Positions 40,927 to 49,953 of a stretch of 64,000 bases of DNA are shown piece by piece. Every line of letters begins with the position of its first letter. Position 1 is the first letter of the stretch. This DNA comes from CAIVAT01 sp964473485 (GTDB lineage: Bacteria > Bacteroidota > Bacteroidia > Bacteroidales > FEN-979): positions 1 to 64,000 of the forward strand of contig CAYYPH010000016.1 of NCBI GenBank assembly GCA_964473485.1, in the 5' to 3' direction. The translations under genes and the position numbers were made by a program. The notes under the pieces were generated by a model that did no database searches, was not told the DNA's origin, and worked only from the letters and a program-made list of their open reading frames with translations.

Positions 40927-43299
40927 TTAAAATTTCCTTATCAGTTCGATGATTGCTTTCCTGGTCCCGGCTAAAACTTTAAGCGGCAGGTTCCTGCCTT
41001 CGTTGGGTTCCGACCGGAAATCATAATCGCTGATCCTGACTTTCTGTTTGAGATCGGTAAACACGATGTTCAGCCTTTTCATCCTGTTGGCAACCGCTTC
41101 GGCGACCGATGCCGCGAACTGTTTTTTGGTGGAGTGGTTGTACCTGACAACAAAAAGGGTGACATCGGAATACCGTTCAAGCAGATAGGCATCGCCAACC
41201 AGTCCGATGGCGGGTGTATCGATGACAATGAATTCATATTTTCTCCGGAGTTCGGTAAAGAGTTGCCGGGTTTTTTCCGACTCGATGAGCTCGTCGGAAT
41301 TGGGCGGAGCGGGCCCGGAAAGGAGGATGTCGAGGTTCTTGGTGAATGTTTTCTGCAGCACGTGGTCGACCGGCAAGTCGTTGATCAGGTAGTTGGTGAT
41401 GCCATCGTTTGATTTCAGTTCGAAGAATTCGGCGATTTTCGGTTTGTGGAGGTCAAATCCCATGAGCAGGGTCTTTTTTCCGGCCATGGCATAAACAGAG
41501 GCAAGGTTAAGGGCCACAAATGTTTTGCCTTCGCCGGCATGCGCCGAGGTCACCATGATCACCTGCTCTCCCTTCAGCGGATCGAGGTTCAGTTTGATCT
41601 TGATGATCCTGAGCGTTTCGGTGAAGAGGGAGTTAGCGCTGAGCAGTATTTTCCCTGTCCGCTTGTCGGTGTTGCGGATCAGGGTACCGATCAGGGGAAT
41701 GTCGGTGATGGCTTCTATGTCGTCTCTCGACATGATACGGTTGTTGAGGAGCACCACCAGGAACAGGAACGATCCGGGGATCAGGATGGCCCAGATCATG
41801 GCATTGATATATGCTGTGCGCGGGCTGGCAGAAACCACGGTGATCCCGGTGTCGCCGGCGAAATCCACGATCTCGTGATCGGGTGTGTTGGCGGCTCGCT
41901 GTATCTCCACCTCCGATTTCCGGCGGAGCAAAAAATCATAGAGATTGTTGAATACGTTATACTTGCGTTCTATCTCCAGGTATTTTCTTTCAATGCCCGG
42001 TAAGGTTGAAAAGTCGGCATCCTTTTCTGCCAGCCTGCTGTCGAGGTCGGCGATTTTAATGTCGGTAGTCTGGATGATGCTCTGCATATTCTCGGTGCAG
42101 GCAATCTTCATGTTTGAAATCTGCTCTTCGAGGGTCTGGATATAGGGATTCTCCCGTGAAGAGTTTGCGATCAGGTCCTCCTTTTCAAGGGTAACGGTCG
42201 ATAATTTCAGCACCAGGTCGGAGAAAAGCGGAAGGCTAAGCCCAACGGTCGAAGGCATCACGACATCTTCGAACGAATCGTGGGTCTGGAGATATTCCAG
42301 GAGGTATTCGTAATATTTTCGGTCGGCCAGGAGGTTGGCCCTCTCCTTCGAGAGGTTGTTCATTTCGCTGAGCAGTGAAGCAGCTTTGGCCGACAGTTGC
42401 ATGAACTTGTTGTTTTTCCTGAATTCTTCCAGCTTCTGCTCTGCCGAATCGAGGTCGACGCCCATTTGCCTGATCTGGCCGTCGATGAAGGCGATGGTGC
42501 TGGTCAGGATTTTGTTTTTCTTTTCGAGGTTGGTCAGCAGGAACATGCGGGTAAGCTCGTTCAGGTAATCCTTAACTTTTTCCTTGTTGGGGCCTGAAGC
42601 AGAGATATTGATAACGGAAGTTCCTTTTTCGGCGGTGATATTTGTCTTTCTTCTGTACTGGCTGGTCAGCTGATTGAGATCGTTCAGCATGAACCCATAT
42701 TCCTGACCCGTATAATCCATCGGGTTGAGACTGTCCTTTAACGCGATCCTGAAGGCATAATTTTTTCCAGTGATTGCCTCATTGAACCGGCAGGTGCGCG
42801 CTTCTTTAAAGGGACCCTCATTTTCCGACCATAGCTGGAACTGCTCCGGCCCTGTGATCTTCAGGTCAATCCTTGTTGATTTGATCTGGGCATGCCCCGA
42901 ATCGAATGTCACGACAAAAGGAGCCCGCTGGTAAATCTCCTCCCATATATATTTGCCTTTGGCAAAGTATGAAACCTGAAAATCAAGCTGTTCGATGATT
43001 CTTCTGATCTGGGAAAATGATTTTAGGATGGCGATCTGGTTGTCGATGAGTTTGGTGTTCAGGAACAGCGGGTCGGCGGAAATGGAACCCCGCTGGTCAA
43101 GGACCGACTTGTTGCTTTTATCCTCAATAAGCACCGATGTGGAGATGCTGTATTCGGGAACGATGTAACGGTTCATGACGGAGGCATAGAACCAGGCAAT
43201 GACGATGCCGATCACAAACAAATACCAGTTTTTCCGGTATTTGGCCAGCACGCGTTTGATGTCGATTCCGCCGGTGATATTTGAACTTGCTCTGCCCAC
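40927..43299 (-). CDS. Wzc-like polysaccharide co-polymerase with BY-kinase domain
   Basis: A 790-residue inner membrane protein controlling chain export and length. The N-terminal Wzz domain starts with a helix at about 26-46; a long periplasmic coiled coil covers about 245-470; a second helix is at 498-518. The cytoplasmic kinase has Walker A SAHAGEGKT (585-593), Walker A' LLMGFDLHKP (611-620) and Walker B FIVIDTP (690-696). The usual C-terminal tyrosine cluster is missing: after residue 750 there is only Tyr759, and the tail is basic (LAGTRKAIIELIRKF). Autophosphorylation on a tail is therefore doubtful. Sits seven bases after the Wza-like gene. Confidence 0.94.
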   Translation of the reverse strand: MGRASSNITGGIDIKRVLAKYRKNWYLFVIGIVIAWFYASVMNRYIVPEYSISTSVLIEDKSNKSVLDQRGSISADPLFLNTKLIDNQIAILKSFSQIRRIIEQLDFQVSYFAKGKYIWEEIYQRAPFVVTFDSGHAQIKSTRIDLKITGPEQFQLWSENEGPFKEARTCRFNEAITGKNYAFRIALKDSLNPMDYTGQEYGFMLNDLNQLTSQYRRKTNITAEKGTSVINISASGPNKEKVKDYLNELTRMFLLTNLEKKNKILTSTIAFIDGQIRQMGVDLDSAEQKLEEFRKNNKFMQLSAKAASLLSEMNNLSKERANLLADRKYYEYLLEYLQTHDSFEDVVMPSTVGLSLPLFSDLVLKLSTVTLEKEDLIANSSRENPYIQTLEEQISNMKIACTENMQSIIQTTDIKIADLDSRLAEKDADFSTLPGIERKYLEIERKYNVFNNLYDFLLRRKSEVEIQRAANTPDHEIVDFAGDTGITVVSASPRTAYINAMIWAILIPGSFLFLVVLLNNRIMSRDDIEAITDIPLIGTLIRNTDKRTGKILLSANSLFTETLRIIKIKLNLDPLKGEQVIMVTSAHAGEGKTFVALNLASVYAMAGKKTLLMGFDLHKPKIAEFFELKSNDGITNYLINDLPVDHVLQKTFTKNLDILLSGPAPPNSDELIESEKTRQLFTELRRKYEFIVIDTPAIGLVGDAYLLERYSDVTLFVVRYNHSTKKQFAASVAEAVANRMKRLNIVFTDLKQKVRISDYDFRSEPNEGRNLPLKVLAGTRKAIIELIRKF

Positions 43300-43305
43300 G
43301 CGATG

Positions 43306-44112
43306 TTATTTAAATAAGGTCAAAACCAGGACTGCCACCGAAAGAAAGGTTGTAAGAATGGCCAGGGAGAAGGTTGGCGTGATCCCAAGCGATTTTGCAC
43401 GCATCGGCTCGGCATAGATCACATCGTTTGGGTATACGAAAAACATGTTTTTCCCAACCTGGTTTCCGCTCTTTACATCCACGAGGTACATTTTTCGCTC
43501 ACCGTTTTCGTACCTGAGCACTTTTATTTTGTCACGTTTTGCATAATCGGTCAGTCCTCCGGCCAGGGTTATGGCTTCATAAATACCAAGTTTATTGCGG
43601 GTCATATTGTAGGTTCCCTGTTTGTTGAACTCACCGATCATATAAATGGTATTGTTGATGAGTGCAATCTCGATTCTGCACCGGCCAACCAACCGGGCCA
43701 CCTTGACCCGCATGGTGTCGCGGGCCTGGCTGATGGTCAGCCCTCCGAGCCTGATGGTGCCTACATAAGGAAAAAAGATGGTGCCATCGGTATAAACATG
43801 GTATCCCAGCAGGGCCTGGTTCTCTTCATTCAGGTAGTTGATGCCGGCCATGGGTTCAACGATCTGGGTGATGGGTTTCTCAACCGCTGTGATATTGATG
43901 TAGAGGTAATCGTTTGGCTGGATCCGGTATACTGTGTCTTCAAATTTTTTACCTTCGAAGGTGGTTGCATAGGTGCTGTCGATCAGTTTGTCATACTGCA
44001 TGAGCAGCATCTTCTTCTGGGGGATACAGGATGCCAACGATCCGGCAAGGATCATTACCAGCAGTCTGGATAAGAACCCGGTGTGCCATTCCCTGCAGTA
44101 TTGCTGTGCCAT
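43306..44112 (-). CDS. Wza-like polysaccharide export lipoprotein
   Basis: Outer membrane export protein of 268 residues. A signal ending in the lipobox LASC (Cys29) marks it as a lipoprotein. The poly-export domain (about 60-150, YRIQPNDYLYINITAVEKP) is followed by one SLBB domain (about 160-235, with GEFNKQGTYNMTR) and a C-terminal hydrophobic helix (LAILTTFLSVAVLVLTLF) that would cross the outer membrane as in Wza. It should form the exit channel with the Wzc-like protein next to it. A consensus promoter lies just upstream. Confidence 0.94.
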   Translation of the reverse strand: MAQQYCREWHTGFLSRLLVMILAGSLASCIPQKKMLLMQYDKLIDSTYATTFEGKKFEDTVYRIQPNDYLYINITAVEKPITQIVEPMAGINYLNEENQALLGYHVYTDGTIFFPYVGTIRLGGLTISQARDTMRVKVARLVGRCRIEIALINNTIYMIGEFNKQGTYNMTRNKLGIYEAITLAGGLTDYAKRDKIKVLRYENGERKMYLVDVKSGNQVGKNMFFVYPNDVIYAEPMRAKSLGITPTFSLAILTTFLSVAVLVLTLFK

Positions 44113-44137
44113 CTGATCTGTAAGTCTTAGTTCGTAA

Positions 44138-44168
44138 CAAATATAATAATTATCATATCATTTGCAAT
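44138..44168 (-). promoter_or_regulatory. Internal promoter before the wza-like gene
   Basis: The - strand reads TATATTTG (44145-44138), a full -7 match, with ATTG (44168-44165) 19 bases upstream as a partial -33 element. The start point would be near 44131, giving a leader of about 19 bases before the ATG at 44112. The upstream part overlaps the end of the kinase-receiver gene. Confidence 0.55.
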
Positions 44169-45732
44169 TCCTGTCAATAAATCTAAGTACTTCGTTCCGG
44201 TTGACCGGTTTAATGAGGTGACCGGTGAACTTCTGCTCCCGTATGCGGTCGGTGTAACTCTTTGATGTAAAAGCTGTTTGCGCCAGGAAAGGGATGTTCG
44301 CGTATTCAGGCCACCGTTTCTGGATCTCATTTTTCAGCAGGATGCCGTCCCAGGGTTTGGGCAGGCCGATATCCATGATCACTGCATGGAACAAAATGCC
44401 TTTGTTGTAAAATATCTCGGCGATGTTGAGGGCTTCATTACCTGAATAGGCCAATGAAACCTGGGCCAGGTCTTCCAGGTACAGGCGGAGGATCTGCGCG
44501 GTGAATTTCTCGTCCTCCACGATGAGGATATTCAGCGATTTGCTGCGTATGGAATTTTCGAGAATGGCCAGGTCGTCGACCGTTCCTGCATCCGGGGCCA
44601 GCGGAAGGTCTATTTGTGCTGTCTCCCCGAGGTTGATCCCTGTCGTGAAGCTGATCCTGCCATCAATCCTGTTGAGTGAGTGAAGCAGTCTGACAATGTC
44701 GTGATGGGGTGCGATCACCGGGTTCGTCAGGTCGTACTGATCCTTTGAATGTTCACGTCTGATGAAATTGATAACTCCCTGCGGAATGTCCTGCCCAAGG
44801 TTGTCGATCAGCACGATCGCCTTCCCGGTTTTACGGTCTTCCTTTATTTCCACCATTACTGCTTCATTCCGGGTGTAGGTGACCGCTTTCCCCAGCAGGA
44901 ATCTCAGCATCTCCAGCAAAAGGCTTTCGTCGGTGATGATCGTGACATCTGCATGCGGCTTTACGTGAATGGTGATGCTGTTGTGCCGGGCCAGCGGTTC
45001 GACCAGGATGACGGCTTTTTGAAGGACCGGCGACAGAGAGGTGGTAGTCCGGTTCAGTTCGTAATCCTCCCCGTCGCCCAGGGTGGTCTGGTTGAAGAGT
45101 TTTTTCAGGTTGTTGCCGCTGCGGATGATGGAATCAAGGTGCCCTGAGAGTTTTTTGTCAGCCGATATACCCGGGTCTTTCGTCAGGATGGAGCCGAATC
45201 CGAGAATACTGTTCAGGTGGCTCCTGATCTGATGTTCAAAATCAACGGTGAACCGCGGGGAGTGGTCAGGTTTAGATGCCGGTGGCAACACCTGCGGAAG
45301 GTCGGGGGGCTCCTGCAGTGTTACCTCTCCCTGCTGTGCGGGCGGAGTTTCGTCGTCGGCAGCTTCCACGCAGGTGCACAGGAATTTCTGACCTTCAATT
45401 TCTTTAAAGTCGAACAAGACCGGGATCAGGTAACGCCTTGCATCAATCAGGTAAAGGCGCGATGTGAATTCCGAGAACTGATTCGAATCAAACGGGTTGT
45501 CGCTTTTTTTCAGGGTTACGAAAAGGTCACGTACGTGAAAATCACGGATATCTTCCTCGCCGTAGCCCGAAAGTAACTGTGCTTTTTTGTTCAGCAGGAA
45601 GAGGTCGCCATCGGCATCGGACAGGAAGGTTGCCTCCTTTTTGTTATCCACCAGGGTCTTATAATACTCCCTGTTGGCGAGATTTTTTTTCTCCCGGTTG
45701 TCGCGGTTGCCGAAAACAGAACGGATTGCCAT
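44158..45732 (-). CDS. PAS-kinase-receiver protein with degenerate ATPase domain
   Basis: A 524-residue cytoplasmic hybrid signalling protein. Order: PAS (about 22-122), Pro/Gln-rich linker, dimerisation helix with His167 (HQIRSHLNSILGFG, compare HEIRTPLN), ATPase-like domain (about 225-380) and receiver (400-524; Asp454 in MDIGLP, Lys508 in LIKPV). In the ATPase domain the N-box Asn is absent (EMLRFLLGKAVTYT), G1 is altered to DNLGQDIP, and no G2 glycine loop is seen. It may not bind ATP and could act as a phosphate-receiving scaffold. It lies between the membrane-tethered receiver and the wza-like gene. Confidence 0.85.
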   Translation of the reverse strand: MAIRSVFGNRDNREKKNLANREYYKTLVDNKKEATFLSDADGDLFLLNKKAQLLSGYGEEDIRDFHVRDLFVTLKKSDNPFDSNQFSEFTSRLYLIDARRYLIPVLFDFKEIEGQKFLCTCVEAADDETPPAQQGEVTLQEPPDLPQVLPPASKPDHSPRFTVDFEHQIRSHLNSILGFGSILTKDPGISADKKLSGHLDSIIRSGNNLKKLFNQTTLGDGEDYELNRTTTSLSPVLQKAVILVEPLARHNSITIHVKPHADVTIITDESLLLEMLRFLLGKAVTYTRNEAVMVEIKEDRKTGKAIVLIDNLGQDIPQGVINFIRREHSKDQYDLTNPVIAPHHDIVRLLHSLNRIDGRISFTTGINLGETAQIDLPLAPDAGTVDDLAILENSIRSKSLNILIVEDEKFTAQILRLYLEDLAQVSLAYSGNEALNIAEIFYNKGILFHAVIMDIGLPKPWDGILLKNEIQKRWPEYANIPFLAQTAFTSKSYTDRIREQKFTGHLIKPVNRNEVLRFIDRNCK

Positions 45733-45747
45733 GGGATGTCTGGTGAT

Positions 45748-46257
45748 TTAAGCGTAAAGCCATAACAGGGTCATCGCCGCCAGGGCCACCAGGAGAAAGA
45801 TGATCAGAAACCGCTGGCGATATTTTCTGATCTTTCCCTTGTTTCGCACCATCTCCTCACGCAGCCTCACCGATTCAACCGTCTGTGTCAGGGTTTTCAA
45901 AAGGTTGGGTAACAGTTCTTCATCCTTTACGATAAAGTCGACCGCCCCCAGTTTAAGCAGTCGGGTCGCCTCGGATATGTCAACGCTTGAAGTGAGGATC
46001 ACAACCGGCAGGCTTTTGGTGATCCTGCGAATAAAGCGGAGTATCTTTTCGCCGTTCATGGCGACGCCGGTCTCGGTTTCGATGTAGTAGTCGAGGAGGA
46101 TAATGTCGGGGTCGTCCTCCCACGATGAGATCATATGCTCACCGGTACTGAAGCAGCGCACCGAGTAACCGTGCATCTCCAGCGAAGCCTTCAGCGTTTC
46201 GGAAAACATTGCGTTATCCTCGACCAGGAAAAGGGTTATCGGTTTTTTATTTTCCAT
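45748..46257 (-). CDS. Membrane-tethered receiver-domain protein
   Basis: A 169-residue protein from ATG 46257 (a frame from 46278 adds seven residues). Residues 5-125 form a receiver with the acidic Glu13-Asp14 pair, phospho-acceptor Asp56 in IILLDYYIE, Thr/Ser in LTSS and a Lys-Asp (VKDEE) end. A basic helix then leads to one C-terminal membrane segment (about 150-167, LIIFLLVALAAMTLLWLY). There is no DNA-binding or enzyme domain. Its start lies inside the last 11 bases of the WecA-like gene, so translation is coupled to the initiating phosphotransferase. Confidence 0.85.
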   Translation of the reverse strand: MENKKPITLFLVEDNAMFSETLKASLEMHGYSVRCFSTGEHMISSWEDDPDIILLDYYIETETGVAMNGEKILRFIRRITKSLPVVILTSSVDISEATRLLKLGAVDFIVKDEELLPNLLKTLTQTVESVRLREEMVRNKGKIRKYRQRFLIIFLLVALAAMTLLWLYA

Positions 46258-47428
46258 CTTTTTCTTCCAGGTTATCAATTAATAAACGGTTGTCGACCTG
46301 CATTCTCAGGGCTTTGTTCTTTAACTTCCGGCCGGTGAAAAGCGCCTTGATGAGCTTGTATAATGTAAGGAACTCGGAGAAGAGGATCACCTCCAGCACC
46401 AGCAGGGGGATAACGAGCAACAAGTGCTGAGAGCGAAGCAGAAAACCGGTGGCGATCATGACGATATTGGCCGTATAAAGTATCTTGGCCGATTTCGGGT
46501 GGTTGAAGCCGGTCTGCATCAGGAGGTGATGGATGTGTGTCTTGTCGGGACTGAAGGGCGATTTCTTGTTGAGCACTCTTCCGGTGAATACGCGCAGGGT
46601 GTCGTAAACGGGTAGCAGCAGGATGCTGAATACCATGACGGCAGCCTCGGTGTAAAGGAAATGTGACCCGGGTCCGCGGCTGATGACAAGGGCCATGATG
46701 CCCATCCCCGACAGGATGTACCCAAGGACCATGGACCCGGTGTCGCCCATGAAAATTTTAGCCGGATGGTAGTTGAACCTGAGAAAGGCGAGGAGTGCCC
46801 CGGCCACGGAGGCCACCATCAGGGCCAGTCCGTATTCACCGGCCGTGACGAACAGGATGAAGAACCCCGTCATGTCGATCATGGCCAGCCCACCCGCCAG
46901 CCCGTCGATCCCATCGATGAGGTTAAAAGCATTGATGATCCCCGCCACGATAAAGGCAGTGATCATGTATTGGATGATCACAGGCAGTTCACCGATACCG
47001 AAAATGCCGAACATGTTGTCGATCCGCAGTCCGCCGTGGGCCAGGAAAACGGCAGCGGCCAGCTGGCCAAGTAATTTGACCCGGGGGGATAATTCCTTCA
47101 GGTCGTCGACGATACCAATAATAATCAGTAACAGCATGCCAAGTATAAAGTGGATCAGCATGATGTTGTCGCCGCTGAAGAACCAGAGGGGGGAGGTGAA
47201 AAGTATTCCGGTTACGATGCCGATGCCGCCCAGCCTGCTGATGGGTGTTTTATGCACCTTTCGTTCGTTCGGTTTGTCGACCAGGTTATACCGTGCCGAT
47301 ATTTTGATGATGAACGGTATCATCAGCAAAACAATGACCAGGCTTGCGATAAAGGCGGCGGCCGATATCAGCATGTCGTCGGGACGAGCCTTTGAGAAAA
47401 AATCCGGTATCAGATCGAATATTGTCAT
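46247..47428 (-). CDS. Undecaprenyl-phosphate sugar-1-phosphate transferase (WecA/TagO-like)
   Basis: A 393-residue polytopic membrane enzyme of the MraY/WecA family that starts glycan synthesis by moving GlcNAc-1-P (or similar) from UDP-sugar to undecaprenyl phosphate. About ten helices are visible. The loop VDKPNERKVHKTPISRLGGI, the DDLKELSP motif with its paired Asp, the NAFNLIDGIDGLAGG motif, and KIFMGDTGSMVLG are all present, as is the cytoplasmic HIHH motif near KTHIHHLL. It indicates that the polymer is made on undecaprenyl phosphate and that no PglC-like or WbaP-like initiator is used. Confidence 0.93.
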   Translation of the reverse strand: MTIFDLIPDFFSKARPDDMLISAAAFIASLVIVLLMIPFIIKISARYNLVDKPNERKVHKTPISRLGGIGIVTGILFTSPLWFFSGDNIMLIHFILGMLLLIIIGIVDDLKELSPRVKLLGQLAAAVFLAHGGLRIDNMFGIFGIGELPVIIQYMITAFIVAGIINAFNLIDGIDGLAGGLAMIDMTGFFILFVTAGEYGLALMVASVAGALLAFLRFNYHPAKIFMGDTGSMVLGYILSGMGIMALVISRGPGSHFLYTEAAVMVFSILLLPVYDTLRVFTGRVLNKKSPFSPDKTHIHHLLMQTGFNHPKSAKILYTANIVMIATGFLLRSQHLLLVIPLLVLEVILFSEFLTLYKLIKALFTGRKLKNKALRMQVDNRLLIDNLEEKDGK

Positions 47429-47446
47429 ATCGCGGGATTATGAATG

Positions 47447-48214
47447 TCAGATTTGGCGGTTGACCCATTCGGGGGGCATGAACTGCTTGAATTTGGAAGC
47501 GTTTTTGTTGAAGAGAGCGGCAAAGGAAATCAGCCCGTTGATGTGCATGGCGCGGATATCCTCTTTGCTTTTCCTGATGATGTTCTTCACGCTTTTATTG
47601 CTTTCGCCGCCCACACGCATGCGGATCAGGACCAACGGTATATAAAAAGTAGAAACCCTGAACCTGACCAGGTAGCGCAGGATCGATTCATAATCGGCGG
47701 CTATTCTGAAGGTGGTATTGAATCCGCCATAATTCTCATACACCGATCTTTTAAGGTAAAAAGTGGGATGCGGAGGCATCCAGCCCGTGAGTGCGCGGGT
47801 CCGTGAAAATTTTCTGGACCGCCAGAAACGGATAATTTTTGAAGTGTCGTTCTGGTCGACATACACCAGGTCGCCGTACACCGAATCGACATTGAACCGC
47901 GTGAACGCCTCAGCGATCAGCTTGAGGGTCTCGGTTGAGGCGTAGATATCGTCGGAGTGCAGAAAACCCACCACGTCGCCGGTTGCCATCCTGATCCCCT
48001 TGTTCAGCGCATCGTATAGACCGTTGTCTTTTTCGGAGACGAATTTTGATATCCGGTCGCCATATGATCGTACAATGTCGCAGGTGGAATCTTTCGATTT
48101 TCCGTCGACGATGATATACTCGATATTGTCGTACGACTGCCCCAGGACCGACTCGATGGTGTCGCGCAGGGTTTTTTCGCTGTTGTAGGTGATCGTGATG
48201 ACCGATATTTTCAT
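47447..48214 (-). CDS. GT2 glycosyltransferase (WcaA-like), paralogue of the one at 24381
   Basis: A 255-residue GT2 enzyme with VDGKSKDST and metal motif HSDD in GFLHSDDIYA. The body is closely parallel to the protein at 24381-25145 over its length, including the WMPPHPTFYLKR and MRVGGESNK segments, so the pair stems from one duplication or from repeated recruitment of the same family. The two may add the same type of sugar at different points. It lies between the WecA-like gene and a WcaF-like acetyltransferase. Confidence 0.9.
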   Translation of the reverse strand: MKISVITITYNSEKTLRDTIESVLGQSYDNIEYIIVDGKSKDSTCDIVRSYGDRISKFVSEKDNGLYDALNKGIRMATGDVVGFLHSDDIYASTETLKLIAEAFTRFNVDSVYGDLVYVDQNDTSKIIRFWRSRKFSRTRALTGWMPPHPTFYLKRSVYENYGGFNTTFRIAADYESILRYLVRFRVSTFYIPLVLIRMRVGGESNKSVKNIIRKSKEDIRAMHINGLISFAALFNKNASKFKQFMPPEWVNRQI

Positions 48215-48229
48215 TCGTTCAAAGTTATT

Positions 48230-48820
48230 TCATTCATTTGATGCCGTATTCCGGTTCTCTCCCGGTTCAAAGACCCGGTCCCTGACCTTAACCGCCGGAT
48301 TACCCTGGTAGATCGACCATGCGGCCAGGTTTCTTGTGGCCACCGAGTTGACGGCCAGGATGGAGTGGGATTTACAGGTAACACCGGGACAAACAATGCT
48401 GTGGGCACCGATCCATACCCCGTCCTCAAGGGTGATCTTTCCGGTTATCAGGTCGAAGGTGCTGCGGCGATAGTTGTGGTTTCCGCACAACAGCATGGCT
48501 CCCTGTGAGATGCAGGCATGTCTGCCAATATATACATCGTCGAGGTTGTCGATCCAGGCATGTTCGCCGATCCACGCGTAGTCGCCGATGGTCAGGCGCC
48601 ACGGGTATTTGATGTTCACGGCCGGCTTGATGTTTACCCCTTTGCCAACCCGGGCCCCGAAAAGCCGCAGCAGGGTGCATTTCAGGCTGCTGACGGGCAG
48701 TAGGGGCGATTTGAAGAAGAGGATATTGACATAATACCAGGTGAGGCGCCTGATGGCACCTGCGCCTGGATTGTAGCTGCTGTTGTCGTATACTGATAAG
48801 TCGGTTCCCATGTTCAGCAT
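48230..48820 (-). CDS. wcaF: WcaF-like acetyltransferase
   Basis: A 196-residue hexapeptide-repeat acetyltransferase of the colanic acid WcaF type, with the N-terminal VYDNSSYNPGAGAIRRLTWYYVN and the repeat core NIKYPWRLTIGDYAWIGEHAWI. A catalytic His is likely in CGNHNYRR. The C-terminal motif WSIYQGNPAVKVRDRVF closes the last coil. It should put an acetyl group on a sugar of the repeat unit. The start codon overlaps the preceding GT4 gene's stop by seven bases. An ATG three codons later (48811) is an alternative start. Confidence 0.92.
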   Translation of the reverse strand: MLNMGTDLSVYDNSSYNPGAGAIRRLTWYYVNILFFKSPLLPVSSLKCTLLRLFGARVGKGVNIKPAVNIKYPWRLTIGDYAWIGEHAWIDNLDDVYIGRHACISQGAMLLCGNHNYRRSTFDLITGKITLEDGVWIGAHSIVCPGVTCKSHSILAVNSVATRNLAAWSIYQGNPAVKVRDRVFEPGENRNTASNE

Positions 48821-49953
48821 CTGAATAAGTTGATGTTTTCAGCCAGCATTCCGGGATTCGCGCACCACCCCATCGCAAATTTATACGCATTATCCGAATA
48901 AACCTTGAATTCTTCGTGGTCCATAGATGCAAAAAAGCCGATGGACTTCCTGAAGGTCTCCCTGTCGTTCAACGGAATGTCGAATCCTGTACCACCCTCT
49001 GCCAGTTTCTTCCAGGGGGTCTGATCGCTGATGATTACCGGGCATCCGGCCATGAAGCTTTCAAGGATGGTGTGGCCGAAGTTCTCACCGGTCGTGGGCA
49101 GCATCATCACATCATAATGCTGCAGTTCGTTAAGAATCAGTTCGCTGTTAATGCTTCCCCGGTAGTTGACCCGGATGTTGTGCGGCATTGCATCGATGAG
49201 GTTCCTGCACCTGCTCCAGTAATTCTCATCATTGACGGGGCCGATGATATCGTATTGCACCATATGATCTTTGATCCCTGAAAGGATCTCGAGGGCAAAA
49301 AGCTGGTTTTTTTCAGGCGATATCCGGGCAATGGTCACCATTCTCAGCTCCCCGGCTTTTTTCGGGGTGCGCACAGGAGGCTGGGTGATCTTGCGCGGCA
49401 GTTCCCGTGCCTCGGCGATCTTCGCACCTTTACCGATATGTTTTTTAATATCTTCCGTTTCATGGTCGGTGACGCTATGAAAGATTGTTCCGGCATACAA
49501 TCCGATCCATTTCATGAACCGCAGGAATATCTTTTTTTTCAACGGTTTCACATTCAGTGCGCCGGATCCGAGGTTGCCGTGGGGCGCCACGATGATACAC
49601 CGGCAGCGGTTCAGTTTCGACAGAATGACCGGCAGCAAAGAAAACCAGAATCCGAAGAGCAGGTGAATGTAGACCACATCATATGGCCGTTCACTGATAA
49701 GGCGGCGGAATAAACCCACACGCTGCGCCTCGGCCGAAACGTAATAAACATGAACTGAAGGACTCAGGTCGGTCCAGCGGTTAGGCTCTATGCCGGGGTA
49801 AGGCTCGGTTTCGGTGTAGTCGGTGTTCCTGGTGACGATGAAAAACTCAAATTCATCCTTCAGGTAGTCCACCTGGTTCATGAATGCCCTGATGGTGCCT
49901 CCCGCTTTATAGCCGGGCCAGTAGTAATCGGTAAAGGAGAGGATCTTTCTCAT
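48814..49953 (-). CDS. GT4 family glycosyltransferase
   Basis: A 379-residue GT-B enzyme. The N-terminal strand begins LSFTDYYWPGYKAGGTIRAF with the Gly-Gly acceptor loop. The donor half has RMVTIARISPEKNQLFALE and the GT4 donor motif GENFGHTILESFMAGCPVIIS, whose two Glu residues (EX7E) are intact. It overlaps the preceding gene's stop by four bases. Donor not determinable. Confidence 0.94.
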   Translation of the reverse strand: MRKILSFTDYYWPGYKAGGTIRAFMNQVDYLKDEFEFFIVTRNTDYTETEPYPGIEPNRWTDLSPSVHVYYVSAEAQRVGLFRRLISERPYDVVYIHLLFGFWFSLLPVILSKLNRCRCIIVAPHGNLGSGALNVKPLKKKIFLRFMKWIGLYAGTIFHSVTDHETEDIKKHIGKGAKIAEARELPRKITQPPVRTPKKAGELRMVTIARISPEKNQLFALEILSGIKDHMVQYDIIGPVNDENYWSRCRNLIDAMPHNIRVNYRGSINSELILNELQHYDVMMLPTTGENFGHTILESFMAGCPVIISDQTPWKKLAEGGTGFDIPLNDRETFRKSIGFFASMDHEEFKVYSDNAYKFAMGWCANPGMLAENINLFRC

